NCBI GenBank assembly: GCA_018399455.1
Contig: JAGYOT010000168.1
Span: 1 to 5,251 of the forward strand
Source of the DNA: Desulfobacterales bacterium
GTDB lineage: Bacteria; Desulfobacterota; Desulfobacteria; Desulfobacterales; Desulfosalsimonadaceae
Reading direction: 5' to 3'
Length of the DNA: 5,251 nucleotides
Both the position numbers and the translations under genes were made by a program. Every line of letters starts with the position of its first letter. The stretch's first letter is position 1. Of the stretch, positions 1 to 5,038 are shown in pieces. The notes below the pieces were generated by a model. That model made no database searches, was not told where the DNA came from, and was given only the letters and a program-made list of their open reading frames with translations.

Positions 1-1
1 G

Positions 2-460
2 TACCCGGCTAAAAACTTTGAAATGGCCAAAGAAATCGAACAAAACGGAGCGGCCTTCTATACAAAGGCCGCCGAACAAGTGGACAATCCGGATCAGAAA
101 AAGCTGCTTCTCGATCTTGCAAAAATGGAGGAGGAGCATGAAGAAACTTTCAAAACCATGGAAGCCGAACTAACGGCGAAAGAAGAGGCCGAAACCGTCT
201 TTGATCCGGAAAACGAAGCCCTTCAATACCTCAAGGCCCTTGCCGACACCCGGATTTTCTTTGAAAAAGACATCGATACATCCTCAATGCAGGGAATTCT
301 GAAGACCGCCCTGAGCGCGGAAAAAGATTCAATTGTATTCTACCTGGGCATGAAGGAGCTGGTACCGGAAAAATACGGAAAGAAACGGCTGGACAACATT
401 ATCAAGGAAGAAATGAGCCATGTCCGGCTGATCAGCAAGGAACTGAAAGCCTTAAAATAG
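2..460 (+). CDS. Rubrerythrin-like ferritin-fold diiron protein, 5'-truncated by window edge
   Basis: Probable cytoplasmic non-haem diiron protein of the ferritin-like/rubrerythrin superfamily, whose members typically reduce hydrogen peroxide with electrons from rubredoxin. The frame stays open to base 2, and the residues before the first ATG at 23 (YPAKNFE) look like the start of helix A, so the true start is probably left of the window. Numbering from the Met at 23, the four-helix ligand pattern is visible: E6 in helix A (EIEQNG), E36-x-x-H39 in helix B, E100 in helix C (AEKDSIVFY) and E130-x-x-H133 in helix D. The protein ends at KELKALK with no C-terminal CxxC rubredoxin domain, unlike classical rubrerythrin. 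It therefore needs a separate electron donor, and two rubredoxin-type proteins follow in the same operon. The superfamily fold is well supported; peroxidase activity is inferred from family and context. Confidence 0.85.
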   Translation, partial: YPAKNFEMAKEIEQNGAAFYTKAAEQVDNPDQKKLLLDLAKMEEEHEETFKTMEAELTAKEEAETVFDPENEALQYLKALADTRIFFEKDIDTSSMQGILKTALSAEKDSIVFYLGMKELVPEKYGKKRLDNIIKEEMSHVRLISKELKALK

Positions 461-524
461 GAACCCCGGTAAGGCATCAACGCTTCACCAATCAATGCAC
501 AATCCAATATAAGGAGGGAAACTC

Positions 525-905
525 ATGACACAGCGCCTGGAAATATACAAATGCGAACTTTGCGGCAATATCGTTGAAGTTGTCCATGCCAGTGACGGAA
601 CACTGGTTTGCTGCGACCAGCCAATGACGCTTATGACGGAAAATACCGTGGATGCCGCCAAAGAAAAACATGTCCCCGTCATTGAAAAAACAGCTTCGGG
701 AATTAAGGTGAAAGTCGGGGATGTAGCGCATCCCATGGAAGAAAAGCATTATATTGAGTGGATTGAGTTGATTGCCGACGGCAAGAGCTACATCCAGTTC
801 CTCAATCCCGGAGAGGCACCGGAGGCGACTTTTATGATTGCCGCCGACAAAATTACGGCCCGCGAATACTGCAATATTCACGGGCTCTGGAAAACCAGCC
901 AATAA
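525..905 (+). CDS. dfx: Desulfoferrodoxin (2Fe superoxide reductase)
   Basis: Cytoplasmic superoxide reductase: it reduces superoxide to hydrogen peroxide without making O2, usually taking electrons from rubredoxin. At 126 residues it matches the two-iron desulfoferrodoxin class. The N-terminal desulforedoxin-like domain (about 1-37) carries the centre I ligands C10, C13, C29 and C30. The C-terminal domain has the centre II (His4Cys) ligands H49, H69, H75, H119 and C116, in the segments KHVPVIE, AHPM, KHYIEW and CNIHG. E47 and K48 of the catalytic EKH motif are also intact, so the enzyme should be active. The start is fixed by a strong AAGGAGGG ribosome site at 511-518, 6 bases before ATG. 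It follows the diiron gene by 64 bases, and the next gene's ribosome site overlaps its stop codon. Peroxide made here is the expected substrate of the upstream diiron protein. Homologues are also called rbo or sorA. Confidence 0.97.
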   Translation: MTQRLEIYKCELCGNIVEVVHASDGTLVCCDQPMTLMTENTVDAAKEKHVPVIEKTASGIKVKVGDVAHPMEEKHYIEWIELIADGKSYIQFLNPGEAPEATFMIAADKITAREYCNIHGLWKTSQ

Positions 906-915
906 GGAGATAAAC

Positions 916-1080
916 ATGGCCAGTTGGAAATGTTCAAACTGTGGATATACTTTCGAGGCGGATGCGCCGCCGAATCAATGCCCCTCATGCAAAGAAAAAT
1001 GCCGGTTTGTCGATAATTCCTGCTACACCCCGGATTGTGCAGAAAAGGGCACGGACGAGCGGATAAAATCCAAACACTGA
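916..1080 (+). CDS. Small Cys-rich rubredoxin-like protein
   Basis: A 54-residue cytoplasmic metal-binding protein. The N-terminal half resembles the rubredoxin-like domain found at the end of rubrerythrins: C6-x2-C9-GY, then a PP turn and C22-x2-C25, which should bind one iron (or zinc) in a Cys4 site. The spacing between the two CxxC pairs is only 12 residues, against 29 in the classical rubredoxin encoded at 1574, so this is not a duplicate of it. Three further cysteines follow (C29, C36, C41) in the segment KCRFVDNSCYTPDC, which is unusual for an electron carrier this small. An AAGGAG ribosome site at 904-909 overlaps the dfx stop codon, so it is probably translated together with desulfoferrodoxin. 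Likely role: electron donor to the superoxide reductase or to the tail-less diiron protein; this is inference from position. A structural zinc ribbon is the main alternative. Confidence 0.85.
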   Translation: MASWKCSNCGYTFEADAPPNQCPSCKEKCRFVDNSCYTPDCAEKGTDERIKSKH

Positions 1081-1088
1081 TGCAAAAA

Positions 1089-1093
1089 GGGAG
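1089..1093 (+). promoter_or_regulatory. Ribosome binding site for the cytochrome gene
   Basis: GGGAG lies 7 bases before GTG 1101, inside the purine-rich stretch 1085-1100. It favours GTG 1101 (or GTG 1107, served by AAGGA at 1094-1098) over ATG 1080, which has no good ribosome site but overlaps the upstream stop as TGATG. Confidence 0.5.
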
Positions 1094-1100
1094 AAGGAAG

Positions 1101-1481
1101 GTGAATGTGCGAACCGGCCTGATAAGCGGCGTCATACTGGTCACCCTGGTGTTTACTTTTCCGGCATTCTGCGTTCTGCAGGACAGCCTGGCGGCGGAAC
1201 CGGAAACGTCGGTTAAAGGCGACCGGATGCTACAGCTTGAGAGCGGAAAATTCCCGCCGGTGCCGTTTCCTCATCACCTGCACCAGGCAAAGCTCAATGA
1301 ATGTAACGTGTGTCACAACATGTTCCCCCAGTCACCGGGGGCTATTAAAGACCTGCAGGGCAAGGGTGTGCTTGAAAAACAAGCCGTCATGAACGAAAAC
1401 TGCATTGCCTGTCACAAGGATCGCGAACAGGCCGGAGAAGCCTCCGGTCCGCTGTCGTGTATGGAATGCCATATCCGGTAA
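1101..1481 (+). CDS. Exported tri-haem c-type cytochrome (c7/c3-like)
   Basis: Predicted periplasmic or membrane-anchored electron carrier. Numbering from GTG 1101 (126 residues), residues 1-31 form a signal peptide: basic n-region, hydrophobic core [15 protein letters not shown], and a likely cleavage after SLA or SLAA near residues 31-32. Three CxxCH haem-binding motifs follow: C68-C71-H72 (CNVCH), C101-C104-H105 (CIACH) and C120-C123-H124 (CMECH). A preceding F56-x-H58-x-x-H61 motif, typical of c7/c3 cytochromes, supplies distal histidines. The only histidines outside the CxxCH motifs are H58, H59 and H61. The start is uncertain: ATG 1080 would overlap the preceding stop (TGATG) and add seven residues to the n-region, whereas GTG 1101 has a good ribosome site. 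It is the only exported product among otherwise cytoplasmic redox genes. Its partner is unknown. Confidence 0.88.
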   Translation: MNVRTGLISGVILVTLVFTFPAFCVLQDSLAAEPETSVKGDRMLQLESGKFPPVPFPHHLHQAKLNECNVCHNMFPQSPGAIKDLQGKGVLEKQAVMNENCIACHKDREQAGEASGPLSCMECHIR

Positions 1482-1573
1482 AATCCGGTCACGACGGTCA
1501 TATCCGATCGGCAGATCCGTGCAGCAGGGGTATTTTATATCAAAACGCCACTAACAACTTGAAGGAGGAACTT

Positions 1574-1732
1574 ATGGACAGGTACGTATGTCAGATCTGC
1601 GGCTATATTTATGATCCGGAACAGGGAGATCCCGAAAACGGTGTGGAGCCGGGGACCCCTTTTGAAAAACTGCCGGACGACTGGCTATGCCCGATCTGCG
1701 GAGCACCTAAAGACGATTTTGAAAAAGAATGA
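1574..1732 (+). CDS. rub: Rubredoxin
   Basis: Classical 52-residue rubredoxin, a one-electron carrier with a single Fe(Cys)4 site in the cytoplasm. Ligands are C6-x2-C9 ([11 protein letters not shown]) and C39-x2-C42 ([10 protein letters not shown]), with the conserved acidic and aromatic framework between them ([19 protein letters not shown]). Length and spacing match Desulfovibrio rubredoxins. A strong GAAGGAGG ribosome site at 1561-1568 precedes ATG. It sits directly upstream of the flavodiiron gene, the same order as the Desulfovibrio rub-roo pair, where rubredoxin is the established electron donor for oxygen reduction. It can plausibly also serve desulfoferrodoxin and the tail-less diiron protein. 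The 92-base gap before it is the largest inside the cluster and might hold an internal promoter, but no convincing one was seen. Confidence 0.97.
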   Translation: MDRYVCQICGYIYDPEQGDPENGVEPGTPFEKLPDDWLCPICGAPKDDFEKE

Positions 1733-1762
1733 TCGTGCCTACACCGATAACGGAGGAAACCA

Positions 1763-2953
1763 ATGAAACCGGTTGAAATCGCAAGCGGTATCTATCAGGT
1801 CGGCGTCATTGATTGGAACATCCGGGATTTTCATGGCTATTCAGTGGAGGGGACCACCTACAATGCCTTTTTGATCCTTGATGACACCGTTGTACTTATT
1901 GATACGGTCAAAAAGGAATTCGCCGATCAACTGCTCGCCAACATCGCAGAAATCATTGACCCGAAAAAGATCGACATGGTGATCAGCAATCACACGGAAA
2001 TGGACCATTCAGGCGGTCTGCCCCGGGTCATGCACGCCATCGGCGGGGAAAAACCCCTTTACTGCTCTAAAATGGGTCAGAAAAATCTGATCCAGCATTT
2101 CGGCGACCGCTTAAATCTCCAAGCCCTTGAAAATGGCCAGGAAATCAGCATCGGCAGCCGCACCCTAAGCTTTCTGGAGACGCGGATGCTCCACTGGCCG
2201 GACAGCATGTTCACCTACATCAAGGAAGACCAGATCCTGTTTTCAAGTGACGCCTTTGGACAGCATTACGCAGGCTATGAGATGTTCGACGACCAGATCG
2301 GGGACGCTGTCATGCCGTATGCCAAAAAGTATTTTGCCAACATACTGCTGCTCTATACCCCCAAAATTTTAAAGCTTGTCGAACAGATCACCGATATGGG
2401 ACTTCAGATCAAGATCATCTGTCCGGACCACGGCATCCTCTGGCGAAGCAATCCGGAAACAATCATCAACGCCTATGTTGAATGGAGCAGGCAGGAGGCG
2501 GGCAAGAGGGCAGTTGTGCTCTATGATACCATGTGGAAGAGTACCAGACTAATGGCCGAGGCCATTGCCGACGGTATCGCGGAAACCGGCGTGGCGGTCC
2601 GGCCCATCCACATCAGGAGTTCACACCGAAGCGATATCATGACCGAAGTCCTGGACGCCAGGGCGATTGTTGTGGGGTCCCCAACCTTAAACAACGGTCT
2701 GTTCCCGTCGGTTTCGGATGTGTTGACATATATGAAAGGACTGCGGCCGAAAAACAAAATCGGCGCCGCGTTCGGCTCCTACGGATGGAGCGGGGAGTCG
2801 GTAAAGCTTCTGAACGAGGCGCTGGCTGACATGAAGTTTGACGTGATGGAAGAGAGCCTGAAAATCCAGTATGTCCCGGATAAAAAAGACCTTTCGGCCT
2901 GCCGGGAATACGGCAGAAAAATCGGTCAGGCGGTAATCTCGCGGGTCGGGTAA
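1763..2953 (+). CDS. roo: Flavodiiron protein (rubredoxin:oxygen oxidoreductase)
   Basis: Cytoplasmic class A flavodiiron protein that reduces O2 to water and/or NO to N2O with electrons from rubredoxin. It has 396 residues, the normal size for the two-domain form. The N-terminal metallo-beta-lactamase-like domain (about 1-245) carries the full diiron set: H77-x-E79-x-D81-H82 (NHTEMDHSGG), H144 (LHWPDS), D163 (SSDAFG) and H223 (CPDHG). The C-terminal flavodoxin domain (about 249-396) shows the FMN phosphate loop at YDTMWKST (254-261), then GSPTLNNGLFPS and AFGSYGWSGE, which flank the flavin. There is no fused C-terminal rubredoxin or flavin reductase domain, so it depends on the rubredoxin encoded 30 bases upstream. 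A CGGAGG ribosome site at 1751-1756 supports ATG 1763. All ligands are present, so the enzyme should be active; preference for O2 or NO cannot be read from sequence. Confidence 0.96.
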   Translation: MKPVEIASGIYQVGVIDWNIRDFHGYSVEGTTYNAFLILDDTVVLIDTVKKEFADQLLANIAEIIDPKKIDMVISNHTEMDHSGGLPRVMHAIGGEKPLYCSKMGQKNLIQHFGDRLNLQALENGQEISIGSRTLSFLETRMLHWPDSMFTYIKEDQILFSSDAFGQHYAGYEMFDDQIGDAVMPYAKKYFANILLLYTPKILKLVEQITDMGLQIKIICPDHGILWRSNPETIINAYVEWSRQEAGKRAVVLYDTMWKSTRLMAEAIADGIAETGVAVRPIHIRSSHRSDIMTEVLDARAIVVGSPTLNNGLFPSVSDVLTYMKGLRPKNKIGAAFGSYGWSGESVKLLNEALADMKFDVMEESLKIQYVPDKKDLSACREYGRKIGQAVISRVG

Positions 2954-2961
2954 AGCAGCCG

Positions 2962-3162
2962 GTGAAACATTTGGTTGAACATCCGGTTGTGGAGCTGAGC
3001 GACTGCATCCTGTGCGGTGTCTGTGAAGCCGTGTGCCCGGAAGTGTTCCAATTAAACGATGCCGGATACGTGGAGGTTGCGGAAATGGAGGACTACCCCG
3101 AAGACAAGGTGAATGAGGCCATTAAGAACTGCCCGGCCGATTGCATCCACTGGGAAGCTTAA
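2962..3162 (+). CDS. 4Fe-4S ferredoxin (single-cluster type)
   Basis: A 66-residue cytoplasmic ferredoxin. The motif C15-x2-C18-x2-C21 (DCILCGVCEAVCPEVF) with a distant C57-P58 (NCPADC) is the ligand set of one [4Fe-4S] cluster, as in Desulfovibrio gigas and D. africanus monocluster ferredoxins. C25 and C61 remain; in D. gigas-type ferredoxins, cysteines left over from a lost second cluster can form a disulfide. The acidic middle (EVAEMEDYPED) fits a partner-docking surface. The predicted start is GTG 2962, 8 bases after the flavodiiron stop codon, with only a weak ribosome site, so translation may be coupled to that of roo. Likely role: low-potential donor or acceptor linking the operon's rubredoxin or flavoprotein components to central metabolism; the partner is inferred. 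Confidence 0.92.
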   Translation: MKHLVEHPVVELSDCILCGVCEAVCPEVFQLNDAGYVEVAEMEDYPEDKVNEAIKNCPADCIHWEA

Positions 3163-3163
3163 T

Positions 3164-3880
3164 ATGGGAAACCAGTCAGATCCGTCCGAGATGAGCGGCA
3201 GGCAGTTGAAGCAATGGGTCCGGCACCTATTGGAAAGTGACGCGGATTGGGCCGACATTTTCAAGGCGGTTGACCAGCTGCGTGCCCGCCGGGTTGTCAA
3301 TCCCCTGTTCGCCTGTTTCTATGATAAATCCGCCCGGATCAGATGGCGGGCCGTTGCCGTAATGGGACATACGGTTTCAGGGCTCGCGGAATCCAACATG
3401 GAGTCCGCCCGGGTGGTGATGCGGCGGCTCATGTGGAACTTAAACGACGAGTCCGGCGGTATCGGCTGGGGATCGCCCGAGGCCATGGGCGAAATCATGG
3501 CCCAAAGTCAGGCCCTTGCCGGGGAATATGCAGCAATCCTTGCCTCCTACATCCAGCCGGACAAGAATTATCTGGAACATGAGGGCCTTCAGCGAGGCGT
3601 TATCTGGGCGATCGGCCGTCTGGCCGGGGCCCGTCCCGCCCTGATGGCGGATTCATCGGCAAATCTCAGGCCTTTTTTGAACGCTTCGGACCCCTACCAT
3701 CGGGGATATGCGGCCTGGGCCCTGGGCAACTTAAAATGCCGGGAGGCAGCGCCGGCGATCGAGCATTTAACCTCGGATTCATCGGCAATCGAGATATTCC
3801 GGGAAAACAATCTGATACCAACCACTGTCGGCCGCCTCGCTGAAACGGCCCTGGCGGCAATAGCCAACGGAGAAAATTGA
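3164..3880 (+). CDS. HEAT-repeat-like helical protein of unknown function
   Basis: A 238-residue soluble protein with no signal peptide or membrane segment. It appears all-helical, with HEAT-like helices recurring at about 58-71 (RIRWRAVAVMGHTV), 144-155 (RGVIWAIGRLAG) and 180-192 (RGYAAWALGNLKC), each with the Arg...Ala-x-Gly/Ala pattern of that repeat. Between them, residues 87-112 hold a Gly/Trp-rich block (WNLNDESGGIGWGSPEAMGE) that does not look like a plain repeat and may be the family's functional signature. It resembles, from memory, the uncharacterised DVU0298-type family of sulfate reducers; this is not verified. The ATG lies 1 base after the ferredoxin stop, with GGAAG at 3153-3157. 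An upstream in-frame ATG at 3113 would overlap the ferredoxin gene and is less likely. HEAT proteins usually act as protein-binding scaffolds; no catalytic residues are evident. The function is unknown. Confidence 0.8.
   Translation: MGNQSDPSEMSGRQLKQWVRHLLESDADWADIFKAVDQLRARRVVNPLFACFYDKSARIRWRAVAVMGHTVSGLAESNMESARVVMRRLMWNLNDESGGIGWGSPEAMGEIMAQSQALAGEYAAILASYIQPDKNYLEHEGLQRGVIWAIGRLAGARPALMADSSANLRPFLNASDPYHRGYAAWALGNLKCREAAPAIEHLTSDSSAIEIFRENNLIPTTVGRLAETALAAIANGEN
3869..3872 (+). promoter_or_regulatory. Ribosome binding site for the flavoprotein-ArsC fusion gene
   Basis: GGAG lies 7 bases before ATG 3880. This favours ATG 3880, whose A is the last base of the upstream TGA, over the in-frame TTG at 3877, and suggests coupled translation of the two genes. 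Confidence 0.6.
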
Positions 3881-4872
3881 TGCTGGTTCTTGGACTGCAG
3901 GGAAGCCCCCGGAAAAAAGGAAATACGAGCTATCTGCTCGATCTGGTGCTTGAGGAGGCATCCCGCAGGGGAGCGGAAACCCTTCGAATCGATGTCTGCC
4001 GGCAGAATATCAGGCCCTGCATGGGATGTACCAACTGCGAGCGCAAAGGCGTCTGCGCCATTGAAGACGACGACATGAATCCCCTGCTCTATCCGCTCAT
4101 GCGCCGGGCGGACCTGATCATCCTGGCAACTCCCATTTATTTCTATAACGCGACCTCGCAGCTAAAAAAAGTGATTGATCGTTCTCAGACGCTGTGGTCG
4201 CGCAAATACAAGCTGAACCTGGCCGATCCGGGCAGGGCCTCAAGAAAGGGCCTGATGCTTGCCGTAGGCGCCACCAGGGGCAAAAATCTTTTCGAAGGCA
4301 TGGCGCTTACTGCAAAATACTTTTTTGATGCAGCGGGCGCCGCTTTTTCCGACCGCCTGACGTATCGGCAGGTTGAGAATATCGGCGACATGGAAGCGCA
4401 TAACACCGTCCGTGAGGACGTCATCACGACCCTCAATGGCATGGCCGATTTCTTCAGGCGCAAAAGAATACTATTTGTCTGCCGCGAGAATGCCTGCCGC
4501 AGTCAAATGGCCGCCGCCTTCGCCCGGCAGATGGCCGGCAATGCACTGGATGTGGCATGCGCAGGAAGCCAGCCTGCAGAAGCCGCCAACCCGGTTATGC
4601 AGGCAGTAATGGAGGAGATCGGATTTGACATGGCCTTCCGCCCGCCCCGCGCCCTGCACGAAGCTCTGGCAAAGGAGACGCCCCACATGATTGTTACAAT
4701 GGGCTGCGGCGAGGAATGCCCGTTCGTGCCGGATGTGGAAATGATTGACTGGGAACTGCCCGACCCCTCCGGCCAGACCGAGGATTTCATGCGCCGGGTG
4801 CGCGATGAGATCCAGGCCCGGGTTGAAGCCCTTGTCAGCCGTATCGCCTCCCGGGACTCCCGCCTCTCGTAA
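3880..4872 (+). CDS. Iron-sulfur flavoprotein fused to ArsC/low-MW phosphatase domain
   Basis: A 330-residue cytoplasmic two-domain protein. Residues 1 to about 190 form an NADPH-dependent FMN reductase-like flavodoxin fold: FMN phosphate loop GSPRKKGNTS (8-17), ATPIYFYNATSQLK near the flavin, and a compact cysteine motif C47-x2-C50-x2-C53-x5-C59, as in iron-sulfur flavoproteins that bind a [4Fe-4S] cluster. Residues about 195-322 are a complete LMW-PTP/thioredoxin-type ArsC domain: P-loop C201-x5-R207-S208 (CRENACRS), a C276-x3-C280-P pair (MGCGEECP) where ArsC has its redox cysteines, and the catalytic Asp loop at D295 (LPDPSG). There is no frameshift or stop between the domains. Known ArsC enzymes are reduced by thioredoxin or glutaredoxin; here the flavin/Fe-S domain might do so in cis. 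Arsenate reduction, protein-thiol repair or phosphatase activity are all possible. The domain calls are firm; the joint function is inference. Confidence 0.9.
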   Translation: MLVLGLQGSPRKKGNTSYLLDLVLEEASRRGAETLRIDVCRQNIRPCMGCTNCERKGVCAIEDDDMNPLLYPLMRRADLIILATPIYFYNATSQLKKVIDRSQTLWSRKYKLNLADPGRASRKGLMLAVGATRGKNLFEGMALTAKYFFDAAGAAFSDRLTYRQVENIGDMEAHNTVREDVITTLNGMADFFRRKRILFVCRENACRSQMAAAFARQMAGNALDVACAGSQPAEAANPVMQAVMEEIGFDMAFRPPRALHEALAKETPHMIVTMGCGEECPFVPDVEMIDWELPDPSGQTEDFMRRVRDEIQARVEALVSRIASRDSRLS

Positions 4873-4900
4873 AAAATCGGGCCCGCATCCATTTTCCTTA

Positions 4901-4929
4901 TTGAAAAACACCGTTTAAATACGTAAACT
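4901..4929 (+). promoter_or_regulatory. Candidate sigma-70 promoter for the gene at 5039
   Basis: TTGAAA (4901-4906, 5 of 6 to the -35 consensus) and TAAACT (4924-4929, 4 of 6 to the -10 consensus) are separated by exactly 17 bases. Transcription would begin near 4936, giving a leader of about 100 bases before ATG 5039. It is placed where a new unit should start, after the last operon gene. The region is AT-rich, so chance matches are likely. Confidence 0.4.
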
Positions 4930-4966
4930 GTTTTGAACATGTTTCAAGCTTTAAAACATGGTGTTT
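4906..4966. repeat. Nested inverted repeats in the intergenic region
   Basis: Three inverted repeats nest here. An outer pair AAACAC (4906-4911) and GTGTTT (4961-4966) encloses GTTTA/TAAAC (4913-4917, 4924-4928) and CATGTTT/AAACATG (4938-4944, 4954-4960; 9-base loop). A further dyad, TTGAA-N5-TTCAA (4933-4947), overlaps the last. They cover the candidate promoter and its start point, so they could be operator sites or a folded leader RNA. No T-run directly follows the outer stem, so this is not a standard terminator. AT-richness makes some of the dyads expected by chance. Confidence 0.4.
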
Positions 4967-5026
4967 CTGATCCGGCATCATATTTTTGTTCCTGATTTTC
5001 AAAGATCGGTTTCGACAATTTAAAAA

Positions 5027-5032
5027 GGGAGG
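5027..5032 (+). promoter_or_regulatory. Ribosome binding site of the gene at 5039
   Basis: GGGAGG, preceded by an A-run, lies 6 bases before ATG 5039. It is a near-consensus site that fixes the start of the partial gene. Confidence 0.8.
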
Positions 5033-5038
5033 CTTGTA

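Noticed and set aside
484..513. Possible promoter TTCACC ... TATAAG before dfx
   Set aside because: The -10-like box overlaps the ribosome site, so transcription would start only a few bases from ATG; a leaderless-like start with a strong ribosome site makes no sense.
492..917. Long antisense open frame opposite desulfoferrodoxin
   Set aside because: It mirrors a clearly functional gene, has no ribosome site and no recognisable domain; it is a shadow of coding bias.
1170..1172. Cysteine 24 in the cytochrome signal region as a lipoprotein anchor
   Set aside because: The preceding residues PAF do not fit a lipobox, and an Ala-rich cleavage site lies a few residues later.
2637..3008. Antisense open frame across the roo end and ferredoxin start
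   Set aside because: Low-complexity Arg/Pro/Ser-rich translation typical of a reverse-strand shadow, opposite two well-supported genes.
3877..3879. TTG start for the flavoprotein-ArsC gene
   Set aside because: The adjacent ATG at 3880 has better ribosome-site spacing and begins directly at the expected first beta strand (MLVLGLQGSP).
4852..4885. GC-rich CGGG-ACT-CCCG hairpin and the CGGGCCCG palindrome as an operon terminator
   Set aside because: The hairpin stem is only 4 bp, the palindrome has no loop, and neither is followed by a T-run.
4471..4940. Overlapping antisense frames opposite the ArsC domain
   Set aside because: Two reverse frames cover the same strongly supported domain, neither resembles a protein family, and both end in the coding shadow.
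4968..4987. TGAT-CCGGC-ATCA followed by a T-run as a terminator
   Set aside because: The stem is 4 bp with mostly A-T pairs, too weak for intrinsic termination despite the T-run.
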